A DNA stretch of 64,000 nucleotides from Candidatus Mycoplasma mahonii (GCF_030550815.1 NZ_CP114583.1:186001-250000); one strand, 5' to 3'; positions 1 through 11,998 are shown, numbered from the stretch's first letter. Numbers and translations: made by a program. The notes: generated from the letters alone by a model not told the origin.

Positions 1-811
1 AACTAATTCGCACTATGCATCAGAAAGATGATTAGGTGGAACATTAACTAACAATAAAACTATTTATAACAGAGTAAGAAGAATGGTGACACTTGAAAAA
101 ATGGAAGAGAATAATTATGAAGGTTACACCAAAAAAGAAGGTGTAATGTTTGCTAAAGAACTTGCCAAACTGCAAAAAAACTTAAATGGTATTAGAAACA
201 TGAGATTCTTGCCAAATGTCATGATTGTTGCTGATCCAATTGGTGATTTAATTGCTATTAAAGAGGCAAGAAGGTTAGGAATTAAAGTTATTGGTATTGT
301 TGATACTAATGTCGATCCTTCAATTGTTGATATTGCGATTCCGGCTAATGATGATTCAATTAAATCTGTTACTTTAATTGTCACAATTTTAGCTGATGGT
401 ATTGCTAAAGCTAAAAACGGTGAACAATTATTTGCCTATCAGGATGATTCAAAAATTATTCTTCCTGAAGAACTGAAGCCCGAATGAAAAATTAAAAAAG
501 AAAAAAGACAACAAGTATTAGAGAAGAGAAAATCTCAGTTCAAAACAAGAGAATCATTTAAAAAAGATGAATCAAAAACCATTCCTCAAAAACCAATGGA
601 GGTTAATAAACATGCTGAGGTTAATAACGAAGTTACTAAAGTTGAAACAAAAGCAGATATAGCTGAAGTTACTAGTGAAAATCACACAAAAACTAATTTT
701 GCATCTTTAAAAGTGGATGAACTAAAAAAACTTATCAAAGAAAAAAATATTGTAGTAGAAGGCAAAGGATTAAAAGGTGACCTTGTGAAAGCGCTTGAGG
801 AGAACGAATAA
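1..811 (+). CDS. rpsB: 30S ribosomal protein S2 (5' end outside window)
   Basis: S2 of the small ribosomal subunit, where it anchors S1-type function and helps position mRNA. The reading frame is open from the window edge; it shows the S2 signatures ERWLGGTLTN and the later [16 protein letters not shown] and VIGIVDTN blocks. It is continuous only if two TGA codons are read as Trp. The globular S2 part ends near base 487; about 105 further residues form a Lys/Glu-rich tail ending in a predicted helix-turn-helix of SAP/HeH type ([12 protein letters not shown]... [11 protein letters not shown]). Most bacterial S2 proteins lack this tail. Its TAA overlaps the tsf ATG (TAATG), so the two genes are translationally coupled. 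Identity is certain; the role of the tail is unknown. Confidence 0.97.
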
Positions 812-1680
812 TGGCTGATATAAAGTTAATTAAAGAGTTAAGAGATAGAACTGGATCCGGATTTATAGATGTTAAGAATGCTCTTGAAGCATCAAATAAT
901 GATTTGGGTAAAGCGGTTGTATGACTACAAGAGCATGGTGTTGCTAAAGCAGCCAAAAAAGCAGGAAATATAGCTGCAGAAGGTGTTGTTAATATCGCTG
1001 AAAATGATAAATCAATTGTAATTTATGAAATTAATTCTCAAACAGATTTTGTTGCACAAACTGATTTATTTAAAGATTTAGTTCAGAAAATTGGAAAATG
1101 CTTATTGGAAAATATTTTTACCAATATTGATGAAGCAAATCAAGCCAAAGTTAATGGTAAAACCATTAAAGAGTTGACAGATGATGTAACAGCTACAATA
1201 GGCGAAAAAATTATCCTTAGAAGAGCTAAAACTATTGCTAAAGATTCAAGCGTTATTGGCGCATATGTGCATACTAATAACCAAGTTGCAGCAATTGTTC
1301 TTGCTGAAGGCGGAGACTCTGCATCAATCCGTAATGTAGCAATGCATGTGGCATCAATGAATCCTCTTTATCTAGATGAAAGTCAAGTTCCATCTGATAA
1401 ATTGGATTTAATGAAAAATGAAATCAGCAATGATGATTCAATCAAAACTAAACCTGAACATATCCAGGGAAAAATCGCTGAAGGAATGTTAAGAAAACAA
1501 CTATCAGAAATTACGCTAGTTGATCAAGAGTTTGTTATGGAAAAAATATCTGTTTCAAAATACTTAACTTCTAAAGGGGCTAAAGCAACTAAAATGATTA
1601 GATTTGAAGTAGGTGAAGGTGTTGAAGTTAAAGAAGTAGATTTTGCAGCTGAAGTAGTTGGGCAAATGAAATCTAAATAA
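811..1680 (+). CDS. tsf: Elongation factor Ts
   Basis: EF-Ts, the guanine nucleotide exchange factor that recycles EF-Tu-GDP in the cytoplasm (EF-Tu is encoded in this window at about 51.7 kb). 289 residues, the usual length. The N-terminal UBA-like domain carries the family signature IKELRDRTGSGFIDVKNAL, followed by the core with QTDFVA (EF-Tu contact region) and the dimerisation part VAMHVASMNPLYL. One TGA is used as Trp in the N-terminal domain (VVWLQEHGV). The ATG shares one base with the rpsB stop, the standard rpsB-tsf operon. No terminator hairpin is obvious, but the gene is followed by T-rich DNA and a convergent gene. Confidence 0.98.
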
Positions 1681-1730
1681 TTATTAAGTTGTAATATTAT
1701 TTTTTTAATATATCTAAGGATCAAGAATTA

Positions 1731-2804
1731 TTATTTTTTGTTTTTTTTCATAAATTTAAGTTGGATTCTTTTTTTCTTTTCAACTATTTTTTTATTTTTC
1801 ATTTCTTTATTTACTTGTATTTTTTGGAGTTCTCTTTCAATGTTTCTATTATTGATGAATTTTATTCTAACGCCTCTTTTTATTTTTTCGATTTTATGAT
1901 TACGTCATTTAATAACTTCGTAGTCATATTCTGGATCATACATTTTATTAAATTTTAGAAGGATAATATTATGTAGTAATGTCATAAGACCAAGCAACAC
2001 TCAAATCAGAAAAAGTCCCAATAATAGTTTTCAAATGTTGCCACCCATGTTACTATGTAAATAAACTAAGTCATATGGGTCCATTCAAATTTGAGATATT
2101 AACATATAGTAAAACATGTAGATGACAGGAAAAATCATTCCCTTGAGAACGAACCCTTCTTTTAATAGAGAAGCATCCTTGTCTCTTAACAAGTGTATAA
2201 TTCAATAAAGCACAAATATTACTGGTATTACTGTATGAGCGAAAATAGTAATCAAAAATTCAAATATATATAATTTTGGAATAAAAAAATTCTCTTTATT
2301 ACTAAACATAGTTGATCAAAAGATTACCCCCACAATAATCTCATACATAGCCAAAAGCGACAATGTTCTCTGCGTCATAATTCAACTTAATCATTTTGGT
2401 AATCTTTCTTCATATTTAAAAAATCTGAATACTAAGAATAAAAGAATAATAATTGTTGTTATTCAGGTGAACTGTGTGAATGTTCACAAAAAATTAGGGT
2501 GATGACTAACCATTATATAAAGAACTTCGTTAACGAGTTTGCCATTTTTTGTTAGTGTTGCTATTCTAATGATTTCTTTATCCAATCAAAATGATTGATG
2601 TAAAAGATTAGGGTTTGCTTTATTTGTAAGGTGATCAACACCCAATCCCAAATCTAGCATAATCCCATAAATTAATTTAGCTAAAATTGTTATTGTAACT
2701 ATAAATACAAAAACACCAATAGTTACTTTGTTAATTTTATTCCTTCTTCTAAGAATTGATTCACTTGTCTGGAGTAATTCTTTTTTCATTGTATTAATAC
2801 CCAT
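1731..2804 (-). CDS. Multispanning membrane protein, Pr6Pr/DUF1600-like
   Basis: A 357-residue membrane protein assembled across several TGA(Trp) codons. It has one N-terminal hydrophobic segment (about residues 28-50), then five or six more, including a helix with QFTWITTII, one with HTVIPVIFVLYWIIH and one with YPVYMFYYML-type aromatic pattern (FPVYMFYYML). The order Thr/Gln-rich helix, His-x3-Pro helix and WxDPYD loop recalls the FAR-17a/AIG1-like Pr6Pr and mollicute DUF1600 families. The C-terminal 90 residues are a Lys/Arg-rich cytoplasmic tail. It lies alone, convergent with rpsB-tsf and divergent from rpsP. Function unknown; the family assignment is from pattern resemblance only. Confidence 0.72.
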
Positions 2805-2862
2805 AACAATAGTTTATCATATTTTCTCATTAGCGATATATATAAGTGTAAAGCAAAAATGC

Positions 2863-2892
2863 TTGACATATACCAAAATATGTTATGATAAT
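2863..2892 (+). promoter_or_regulatory. Sigma-A type promoter of the rpsP operon
   Basis: A perfect TTGACA (2863-2868) is followed by GATAAT (2887-2892, 18-base spacer) or TATGAT (2884-2889, 15-base spacer). A strong AGGAGG ribosome binding site at 2901-2906 lies six bases before the rpsP ATG. It is one of few promoters here with a consensus -35 box. Confidence 0.6.
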
Positions 2893-2911
2893 AAGGAAAT
2901 AGGAGGCCAAT

Positions 2912-3295
2912 ATGGTTAAGATTAGATTAAAAAGAATAGGAAGCAAATTCAATGCTTTCTACAGAATTATTGCGGCTGACGCAAGAGCGCCAAGAGATGG
3001 TAGATTTATTGAAGAAATAGGTTATCATAATCCGCACACTAAAGAAACGTTCATTAATTCAGAATTAAGAGTTAAATGAGAAAAAGAAGGTGCGATTGCA
3101 ACTGAAACTGTTCAAAATATATTTAAAAAATATGACAAAATGTCTAAGAACGGGAAAAGTGATATTGTTGTTTTTGACAAAAAAGTTAAAAAAGCAAAAC
3201 CTATTGACGCTAAAATTGAAGTTACTAAAGTTGAAACTCCACCTGCAGAAGTTAAAATTGAAGAAATAAAAACAAAAGAGCAATTATGAAAATAA
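2912..3295 (+). CDS. rpsP: 30S ribosomal protein S16
   Basis: S16, a small-subunit assembly protein. The first ~80 residues are canonical ([38 protein letters not shown]). The remaining ~45 residues are a Lys/Glu/Pro/Val-rich extension absent from ordinary S16 proteins of about 80-90 residues. The frame reads through two TGA(Trp) codons, one at 3077-3079 and one at 3287-3289, and stops at TAA 3293-3295, so the gene overlaps the trmD start by ten bases. rimM, often between rpsP and trmD in Firmicutes, is absent here. Start is set by the AGGAGG box. Confidence 0.95.
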
Positions 3296-3933
3296 ACTTT
3301 ATAACATTATTTCCAAGATTCTATGAGCCATTTAAGAAGGAGTCTATCACAAAAAGAGCTATCGAAAAGAAATTGGTTGATATCAATGTAATTGATTTTA
3401 GAGCATTTACCAAAAATAAGCATAATAAAGTTGACGATATTGTTTATGGGGGCGGTCACGGAATGTTGTTGATGGTAGAGCCCATAGATAGGGCTATACA
3501 AGCAACAAACGGTAAAGTTATATTATTATCACCCCAAGGAAAAACATTTACTCAAGCAAAGGCGAAAGAATTGTCCAAATTAGAGGAAATAACATTTGTT
3601 GCTGGACACTATGAGGGTTTTGATGAGAGAGTTAGATCATTAATCGATGAAGAAATATCTATTGGAGATTATGTCTTAACCGGAGGGGAACTTCCGTCAA
3701 TGGTAATAGCAGACTCAATTGTGAGACTTATTCCCGGAGTCATTAAAGAATTGTCTCATCAAAATGATTCATTTGAAAATGGGTTATTGGATTACCCACA
3801 ATATACAAAGCCAAGAGAATATAAGGGGATGAGTGTTCCTGATGTATTGCTAAACGGAAATCACAAGTTAATTGATGAATGAAAAAAAAACAACAAATTA
3901 AAAAAACAAAGCAGGTGAAGCCTGAATTATTAG
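3286..3933 (+). CDS. trmD: tRNA (guanine37-N1)-methyltransferase
   Basis: TrmD methylates G37 of tRNAs with a G at position 36, using SAM, to prevent +1 frameshifting. 215 residues. The SPOUT trefoil-knot motifs are present: VYGGGHGMLL near residue 57, GHYEGFDERV and SIGDYVLTGGELPSMV. The C-terminal tRNA-binding domain is shorter than in Bacillus or E. coli proteins (about 240-255 residues). A TGA near the end is Trp; the true stop is TAG at 3931. It starts inside the end of rpsP and is followed twelve bases later by rplS, the classic rpsP-trmD-rplS operon. Confidence 0.96.
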
Positions 3934-3945
3934 AAGGAGAACAAA

Positions 3946-4293
3946 ATGAGAAATAAATTAATTGAAGCACTTGATAAAAAACAAATAAAACAAGTGCCTG
4001 AATTTAGGGTTGGTGATAACGTGAAGGTTAATGTCCGGATTAAAGAAGGGAACAAAGAAAGAATCCAAACATTTGAAGGCCTTGTAATTACTAAAAAAGG
4101 TCAAGGAACAGGATCTTCGCTTGTTGTAAGAAAAATTTCCTATGGGATTGGGGTCGAAAGAACATTTTTAGTTAATTCACCACTAATTTCTGGAATTGAA
4201 GTGATCAGGTCTAATAAAGTAAGAAAAGCTAGATTATTTTATATGAGAGACAGAAAAGGTAAATCAGCAAGACTTAAAGAAATTAAAAGATAA
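3946..4293 (+). CDS. rplS: 50S ribosomal protein L19
   Basis: L19 sits at the 30S-50S interface. 115 residues, standard length, with the signatures [26 protein letters not shown] and [25 protein letters not shown]-type C terminus. An AGAAGGAG box precedes the ATG. Last gene of the rpsP operon; no clear hairpin terminator follows, but AT-rich DNA and a convergent pseudogene do. Confidence 0.97.
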   Translation: MRNKLIEALDKKQIKQVPEFRVGDNVKVNVRIKEGNKERIQTFEGLVITKKGQGTGSSLVVRKISYGIGVERTFLVNSPLISGIEVIRSNKVRKARLFYMRDRKGKSARLKEIKR

Positions 4294-4327
4294 CAATGTA
4301 TTACTTTTAAATATATATGTATATATA

Positions 4328-4638
4328 CTATATTAAAAAAACTACGACAATTGTAACATTAGAGTTTGTTCCAATATAAGTATATGTAAAGTCCTTATTC
4401 GGACTAAGATCAATTCCAAGGACCGTAGCTTCTGTTGCGGTTGAAACAATTGGGTCTGTTGTTATGGTAACTATCTCTGTTGATTTAAGACCATTAACTC
4501 TTGCTTGTTCAGCATTCAGTTTATCTTGCAGAGCAGCAACCTATTTTTTGTGATTGTTTTTACTTCTTTTTGTCCACATGATACAAGTACAATTGCCATC
4601 ACGGATGCAAAACATAAATTCAATCATTTTTTCTTTAT
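4328..4638 (-). pseudogene. Decayed lipoprotein gene
   Basis: On the reverse strand an in-frame lipoprotein signal is readable (KKKWLNLCFASV, then lipobox LVSCG with the lipid-bearing Cys), but the expected start codon is ATA, not ATG, and a frameshift after KEVKTITKN moves the rest to another frame (VAALQDKLNAEQARVNGLK, then TDPIVSTATEATVLGIDLS, ending at TAG 4328-4330). The second part, with Thr/Val-rich short repeats, resembles the mature part of spiroplasma-type surface lipoproteins; that resemblance is a guess. Both lesions imply the gene is dead. Confidence 0.6.
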
Positions 4639-4649
4639 AAAAACTCCTT

Positions 4650-4830
4650 TTCTTTAAAAACGCAACTAACTGAAGACAAGTTGTATTATGGTAAAATGCA
4701 TAATCCAGATTATTCATAGTAATTAATTGATATAGGATAGACATCATTTTATGGTTGCTATGACAGTTTATGAGTTTCGCATAATTCCTTCATACATCTC
4801 TGATGTTGCAAAATTATTATATATATTAGC
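4650..4830. repeat. Dispersed repeat, copy A
   Basis: About 180 bases resembling 9150-9335 at roughly three bases in four or better. Shared words include gtaattaattgatat, aggttgct/tggttgctatgacag and tttatgagtttcgcataattccttcata. It begins with a damaged version of the perfect hairpin found at copy B. No convincing protein is encoded. It sits just upstream of the dead lipoprotein gene. Confidence 0.6.
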
Positions 4831-5193
4831 TAATTATTCATTTTCATGCTGAATAAAACGGTTATAAAAAAAATTATTGCATTTTTTATGCAATTAATTC
4901 TTCAATTGGGTTACTTTTGTTAGTAATTTTATTTATTTTCTGATATTTAAATGAAAATATTAATCTGCGCATTATATATACTTAGCTAAACATGTCAATA
5001 TCTTTTCATCCATTATTTATGATTTGTTTATTTTGTGAGCAGAAATGATAGATTTATCAAGGCCTCTTTGTATACTTATTATTTTACTAAAATTCATAAT
5101 TTATTTATCATATGCTTCTTACAACAAATATATATTTAAGTTATTGCTTCATTTCAAATAATTTGTGCCAAAACAACAAAAAATTAAGTTTTA
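4831..5193. other. Non-coding AT-rich spacer
   Basis: About 360 bases between the dispersed repeat and the end of nrdE. I see no reading frame with recognisable content, no tRNA, and no strong hairpin. It is probably eroded sequence. Confidence 0.4.
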
Positions 5194-7347
5194 TTAAATA
5201 ACACATGCTTGACATTCACTTTCCAAAATATTTTCACTACCTTCTAATGATTCTTGCCTTACTCTTACATAATAAATGGTTTTGCATTTCTTTTTAAATG
5301 CCCTAATGTAAGCTTTATTTAAGTCCCTTGTTGTTGTAGAATCAGTAACAAATAACGTTAATGATATTCCTTGATCTATGTGTTGTTGAGCAGCAGCAAC
5401 AATATCAATAACCTGATTTGGTTTTATTTCATATGCCCCGTCATTATAATAAATTTCATTTTGATTATTAATTTTATATGCAGGGACATATACTCTCCCT
5501 AAACGCGCTTCTTTCCTAATCTCTACAGAAGAAACAACTGGTTGTAAAGATGGAGAACATGATGATAAATAACTAATAGAACCAGTGGGAGCTATTGCCA
5601 TTAAATAAGCATTTGCAATTCCATCTTTCTTAATTTTTTTTGTCAATTCTATTCAGTCATGTTTTGTAGGAATTGCTATGTTATATTGTTCAAATTTTTC
5701 TTTGATGATTGCAGTTTTAGGTGTTCAAAAATTATCCTCACATGTTGTATATTTTTCAAAATAACTACCATCAGCCAATTTACTGTTTTCAAAATTATCA
5801 AAGGAACCATATTTGTGTGCCAGATCCAATGATGCTTTAAAAGCATGATAAGCCATTGTATAAAAGAAAATATTAGTAAAATCAATTGCTTCCTCGGAAT
5901 TATAATAAATATGATTAGTAGCAAGAAAGCCATGTAAATTCATCGCACCAAGACCAATGGCATGATTGGAAGTATTTCCTTTTTCAATTGAAGGAGCGAA
6001 TGAAAAATTTGAAACTCTGGATACACGATCTAATGCTTTAATGGAATCATTAACTACTTGTCCAAATTCAATCCCAGATTCCATAACTTTTGCAATGTTT
6101 AATGATGCTAAATTACAAACAATGTCTTCTCCTGTTTTTTTATATGACGAATCAGCATTATATTGACTTTCAGTACTTACTTGAAGAATTTCTGAACATA
6201 AATTGGACATGACAATTCGACCTGAGTTAGAGTTAAGTTCATTAACAGTATCATCAAACATTAAGTATGGATAACCAGATTCAAAATGTAATTCAGCAAT
6301 ACTTTGGAAAAGTTTGCGAGCACTAATGTATGTTTTTTTGATTTTATCGTTATTAATCATATTATCATATTCCTTAGTAATAGAAATATCGGACATAGGT
6401 TTTTTGTAAACCTTGTAGACATCATGTGGAGAAAATAAAGCCATCTTTTCATCATTTTTGGCTAACTCAAATGTTATATCAGGAATAATTATTCCTAAAG
6501 AAAGTGATTTAATTCTTATTTTTTCATCTGCATTTTCTCTTTTTGTATCTAAAAATTGTATAATTTCTGGATGATGTGCGTGCAAATAAACAGCGCCCGC
6601 TCCTTGCCTTTGTCCTAGTTGATTAGCATATGAAAAGCAATCTTCCAATAACTTCATCACAGGAACAAGGCCAGTGGATGCTCCACTGATTTTTTTAATT
6701 GGGGATCCAAATTCTCTAATATTGGTTAGACATAAAGCGACCCCGCCACCCCTTTTTGAAAGTTGAAGGGAAGAAATAATGCTTTTTCCAATTGATTCCA
6801 TATTATCTTCAATACGCAATAAATAACAAGAAGAATATTCACCTCTTTGTTTTTTCCCTGCATTTAAAAATGTTGGAGTTGCCGGTTGGAATCTGCCTGT
6901 TATTATTTGTTTAATAAAACTATGAGCATCATTAAAATCGCCATTTGCTAAGAACAAAGCATTCATAACCACTCTATGTTCATAACTTTCTAAATATTTT
7001 TTATTGTCAAAAGTTTTTAAACAATAACTATCAAAAAATTTCAAAGCTCCCATGAATGAAGGGAATGAATGTTTAAAGGTATAGGCATAATTAGTTAAGT
7101 CTTCAATATGTTTATATGAATACATTCCTATTAGCTTTGCATCATAATAATCATTATCCAATAAGAAATTTAACCTGTCTTTAAAGTTTTTAAATTTTTT
7201 AGTGTTCTTTTTTACGTGTTTTCCTACGTATAATTGAGCAGCCAAAATATCCGCACCAAAGTTGTTCTCACCATTTATCTTCATTTTACTAGAAGCATTT
7301 AATGATACATATTTTTCTTGTCATTTTTTTTCTTCATTTTTTAACAT
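5194..7347 (-). CDS. nrdE: Ribonucleoside-diphosphate reductase, class Ib-type large subunit
   Basis: Catalytic alpha subunit that reduces NDPs to dNDPs. 717 residues, the family length, reading through several TGA(Trp) codons. Visible features: QPATPTFLNAG-type loop (FQPATPTFLNAGKKQRGE), SSCYLLRIEDNMESIG with the active-site Cys, the finger loop NLCSEIL with a redox Cys, APTGSISYLSSCSPSLQP, and the C-terminal relay CQACVI. Start is chosen at the ATG whose AGGGG box lies inside nrdI; a downstream ATG at 7284 would remove the conserved N terminus. Last gene of nrdF-nrdI-nrdE, sharing seven bases with nrdI. Confidence 0.96.
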
Positions 7348-7826
7348 TTTTCCCCTTTTCTTATCAAATCGTTTTTTTGTTGTTTATTAATTTTTCAAAA
7401 TTTAATCAAAAGTTTTTGCACATCAGTGACATTTTTATTGACACCAGATAATTCCAATTTATATAAAAATGGTATATTCAATTTTTTAGATAAAATTGAT
7501 CCCGCCAAACCATATGTTTCTCCGAAATTAGTGTTGCCAGTCGCTATAACGCCTTGACAATAGCTACGATTATTTTTATTATTCAAAAATGTAACTACTT
7601 GTTTAGGAATAGCTCCTTTGACAATATCTCCTCCTCCGCTATATGTGGGTACAATAATGACATAGTCTTTATTAACGGTAACTGTGTCATGTAAACTAAC
7701 AGGCAGTCTCACACTTGAAAATCCCAATTTTTCAATAAAGCGGTGTGTGTTTCCTGTAGCAGAAGAGAAATAAACTAAAAGTATGTCATTAATGATGTTG
7801 TTTCTTGTGCTTTTTACATTTAACAT
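7341..7826 (-). CDS. nrdI: NrdI flavodoxin-like activator
   Basis: Small FMN protein that supplies superoxide to generate the radical cofactor of NrdF. 161 residues. N-terminal phosphate loop LVYFSSATGNTHRFIEKL, then PTYSGGGDIVKGAIPKQV and the flavin-contacting GVIATGNTNFGETYGLAG. A TGA near the end is Trp, so the protein runs on to TAA at 7341-7343 inside the nrdE start (ATGTTAA). It lies between nrdF (three-base gap) and nrdE. In metal-free class Ie systems NrdI is needed to hydroxylate the NrdF tyrosine; that role is inferred here from the neighbouring NrdF. Confidence 0.95.
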
Positions 7827-7829
7827 TAT

Positions 7830-8843
<1,014 letters not shown>

Positions 8844-8857
8844 TACTTAATCCTTTC

Positions 8858-9112
8858 TTATTTTTTTCGATAATAATTGTGATGCTGTTTGGTCTCAATA
8901 TGAAAAAAAAAACTAAAGTGTATTTCTTGCATTGATAATATTCTCAAAAATAACTTTATACTGCTTCTTTTAAATATAATTTGTTCCTTAATATTTTGAG
9001 TTTTAAATTTTAAAATCATAATATTGTTCATAACATTACTAATATCATTAACTGTTATCTTTTTGTAAATGATATTGTCATCATAGTTCATATTTAAAAT
9101 CAACCAATACAT
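8858..9112 (-). other. Doubtful 84-residue reading frame upstream of nrdF
   Basis: An Ile/Asn/Lys-rich open frame with no TGA codon and no recognisable motif or signal. It has no convincing ribosome binding site, ends one base-run before the nrdF binding site, and base composition alone could produce it. It may be the eroded remains of a gene or just leader DNA of the nrd operon. Treat as unproven. Confidence 0.15.
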
Positions 9113-9150
9113 ATGTTATTAACATTTCATACTCTTTATTCTTTTAGAAA

Positions 9151-9177
9151 ATGCAACTCATGGAAGATGAGTTGCAT
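9151..9177 (-). terminator. Perfect 11-bp hairpin
   Basis: ATGCAACTCAT and its exact complement flank a five-base loop. On the reverse strand it is followed by TTTTCT, so it could terminate transcription coming from the decayed ABC permease. It forms the edge of dispersed repeat copy B. Confidence 0.55.
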
Positions 9178-9335
9178 TATAGTAAAAATACATAATTCAA
9201 ATCATCCGTAATAATTAATTGATATATGATAAACCCAAATTTAAGGTTGCTAGGACAGTTTATGAGTTTTACATAATTCCTTCATATATATTTGATATTC
9301 ATTTGTTGCAAAATCATTATATATATATAAATATC
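9151..9335. repeat. Dispersed repeat, copy B
   Basis: Second copy of the repeat seen at 4650-4830, same orientation, with the hairpin intact. Shared segments include taattaattgatat, aaggttgcta, gacagtttatgagttt and cataattccttcata. The reverse strand reads a short MKELCKTHKLS-like peptide before a stop in both copies, too short to identify. Confidence 0.6.
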
Positions 9336-9407
9336 CCCGTAGTCAAATATGATGTTATATGTACATAACAACATAAAAAATTCCACATATTTAAAAATTT
9401 TGGATCT

Positions 9408-10563
9408 TTATGCGATGTTTTTTTTGTAAATAATTCTAAATGTTAATGAAATAAGTACAACTTCTATGACTAACCACACTACATATGGATACCATAAGGG
9501 AATACTTTGTTTAGATTTTATTTCAACTGCAAATGAAATTACTTTTTCGCTTTCTTTATCACGTATAACATTATTAAAGACAACACTTGACTCATTTCTT
9601 GAATAAATCTTTGTATACTATCAATATTTTTTTGGCTACTTGAATATGATGCTCCAAAACATTCTACCCCAATGTGAAGATGGATCAATCCATTTAATAA
9701 CATCATAAACTTGTACTGAATTAGCATCAGCCATTTTATCATACAGCGAATTAACATCATTATCAGTTCCCATATTAGATTTGCTAGCAATTCCTTTATC
9801 TATATTTAGCTTAGATGATTTATCAATATTTAACACTTGCACTATTTTAGATTCACTGATTACTTTTAAAAATGCACTCAAACCAAACAACATATAAGAT
9901 CCTGTGCTAAATAAACAAAACATAATATCAATAAAAGCTTTATCTTTAAGGGAAATACTAAGATTTAATGCAATGGCACCTACAATTAATCTTATTAATA
10001 TTTCAATTAATATTGTTACTATTGGCGCTGTAATGTTATATTTACCATCAATAAAATAGATTATTGATAAGGGAACAAGAATTTCGATTATCGATACAAT
10101 TACTATCATGGTAAATAGTGCTAATGTTCCTTCTGTAATCATTTTTTTCTTAAGCACAGGCTTTGATTGCAATATTAATAGATTTTATCTTCAATTTCAT
10201 CCCTGAATATTTGACTAGTCTTATATGAAATAAATATTAGGAAGATAGCGAAAGTTAGGAAAGCAATAAAACCATATACATATAAAGGTAAAACTGTTTT
10301 TATGGCATCAAACACAAATGCCCACATAATGATGCAAAAAAACCAGTAACATATGTTGAAATAAATTTCACCATTTTATTTAGTGTATATTTATAAAAAT
10401 CATTATTGAAATTCCTTTTCATAGATGTCCTGAATTGATATTTTATAAAACTCAATTTTATCCATATCACTTTTTTACTTGCTAACTCAGCTACTAAGCT
10501 ATAAATAGATTTTTTTGTTTTATCAATAGCCTTAATGTATTGGACTTCCTTTTCCATTTTCAT
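9408..10563 (-). pseudogene. Decayed ABC-2 type permease
   Basis: Three reverse-strand pieces in different frames make up one ABC-2 permease: an N-terminal part with FIKYQFRTSMKRNFN and a helix ending YVTGFFASL; a middle part reading FVFDAIKTVLPLYVYGFIAF and the conserved SYKTSQIFRDEIEDK; then LKKKMITEGTLALFTMI onward with several helices; and a final frame ending LWYPYVVWLVIEVVLISLT. At least three frameshifts or stops interrupt it, so no complete protein can be made. It follows a broken ATPase in operon order. Probably a drug or lipid exporter in life, but the substrate cannot be told. Confidence 0.72.
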
Positions 10564-10880
10564 TTTTTATACCACTAATCACTTTAGCTTCATTTTTTGA
10601 ATTAACATATATTTTTAGACTGTATGTTTTCGTAGTTTTCATTCTTTTAGAAATAGTATCAATGGTGCCTGAATATAAGAAATTCTTTTTTTGGCTTCTA
10701 TTGTATTACAATCATAACCACATACTAAAATCTTTGATTTTTTTGTTCTTGTAGTGTAAGCATCAATAATATTTTTAATTGTTGTAGTTTTTCGGCATCG
10801 TTTGGCCTCAATAAACCATGTATCTCACCATTTTTTACTTTAAAAGAAACATTAGAAACAGTTTCTTAATTATGTTTGTC
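10564..10880 (-). pseudogene. Fragment of ABC transporter ATPase
   Basis: Reverse-strand frames give VSNVSFKVKNGEIHGLL, then a Walker A that is broken by a frameshift: one frame reads RPNDAEKLQQ while the other reads KTTTIKNIIDAYT and continues KSKILVCGYDCNTIEAKKRISYI. No signature motif, Walker B or H-loop remains. Only about 90 of the usual 300 residues survive. It lies directly upstream (in transcription) of the decayed permease. Confidence 0.65.
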
Positions 10881-10902
10881 TTAATCAAAAAAAGATAAAA
10901 AT

Positions 10903-10980
10903 ATGAGAGATTTAGATTATTCAAATTTAATTAAACAAACTGGTGTTGAAATTGAACAAAAGCAAAACAATTTACCATAG
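10903..10980 (+). other. 25-codon fragment before folD
   Basis: A short open frame (MRDLDYSNLIKQTGVEIEQK and a few residues more) ends at TAG. It has no ribosome binding site of note. It may be the stump of a lost gene; I cannot identify it. Confidence 0.2.
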
Positions 10981-11021
10981 TAATATGGTTTTTATTAAAA
11001 TTTTATTTTAACTTTTATTTA

Positions 11022-11027
11022 TATAAT
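11022..11027 (+). promoter_or_regulatory. -10 box of folD
   Basis: TATAAT at 11022-11027, 17 bases before the folD ATG, with AAAGGAGG between. The -35 region is only T-rich. Confidence 0.55.
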
Positions 11028-11044
11028 GTTAAAAGGAGGTACTA

Positions 11045-11911
11045 ATGGCAATATTATTAGATGGTAAAAAGTTAAGAGAGAAAAAATACTCAGAAATAGT
11101 CAAAAGAGTTAGTAATTTAAAAAATAAAGGTATTACTCCTCATCTTGCCGTTGTGCAAGTGGGTAATGATATGGCCTCTTCTATTTACATTAAACATAAG
11201 GAAAATGCCTGCAAGAATATGGGCATTAATTTCACAAAAATAAATTTAGAAGATTCTATAAGTTATAAGAAGCTCAAGGACGAAGTTGCTAAACTAAATG
11301 AAAATCCTTTAATTCATGGCATTATAATTCAATTTCCTCTTCCAAAGCAACTCACCGATAAAAATATTAATGCTTTAGTTGATGTTTGAAAAGATGCTGA
11401 TGGTATTCACCCATTCAATCAAGGTGTGCACATGACAAGAGTTAATACTTATGCTCCTAAATCATGTACTCCTAATGGAATCATGGAATTTTTTAAAGAA
11501 TATAAAATTGATTTAGAGGGAAAACATGTTGTTGTTGTTGGAAGGTCAAACATTGTTGGAAGACCAATTGCTTATTTAATGGCTAATGAAAATGCCACAT
11601 TATCACTTTTACATTCTAGAACAACAAAAATAGATTTTCATGCTGAAATTCAAGTTGCGGATATTATTATTTTAGCTACAGGTCAACAAGACATTATTAC
11701 TCCAGATATGGTGAAGCAAGATGTTATTATCATTGATGTTGGAATCACAAAAACATCCGAAGGAAGACTTCGAGGAGATGTTTTATATAAAGACTTTATG
11801 GATAAAGCTTCATATATAACCCCGGTGCCCGGTGGTGTTGGACCCATGACTGTCACAATGCTGATCATTAATGTTGTTGAATTAGCTGAAAAGAGTATTA
11901 AGAGAAAATAA
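11045..11911 (+). CDS. folD: Bifunctional methylene-THF dehydrogenase/cyclohydrolase
   Basis: FolD interconverts 5,10-methylene-THF and 10-formyl-THF, feeding purine synthesis and initiator tRNA formylation. 288 residues, full length with one TGA(Trp) in DVWKDADGIHP. Seen: the substrate-binding SIYIKHKENACKNMGI with the catalytic Lys, GIIIQFPLPKQL, the dinucleotide-binding VVVGRSNIVGRPIAYL, and PGGVGPMTVTML. A strong AAAGGAGG box lies six bases before ATG. Its product pool links to the folate transporter folT at 53.6 kb. Confidence 0.97.
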
Positions 11912-11998
11912 ATAAGAAGATATTGATCAAAATATTTATTATTAATTTATATATATTAATTACACTATTTTTTCTATGTTTAAAATAGAAAATTACTA

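Noticed and set aside
735-956. 73-codon reverse frame across rpsB-tsf
   Set aside because: Overlaps two certain genes and has no signal of its own.
1761-1958. Phe-rich 65-codon forward frame after tsf
   Set aside because: It is the shadow of the Lys-rich tail of the reverse-strand membrane protein.
8844-9150. Purine/2'-deoxyguanosine riboswitch before nrdF
   Set aside because: Such switches precede nrd genes in Mesoplasma florum, so I looked for the conserved loops; none are present.
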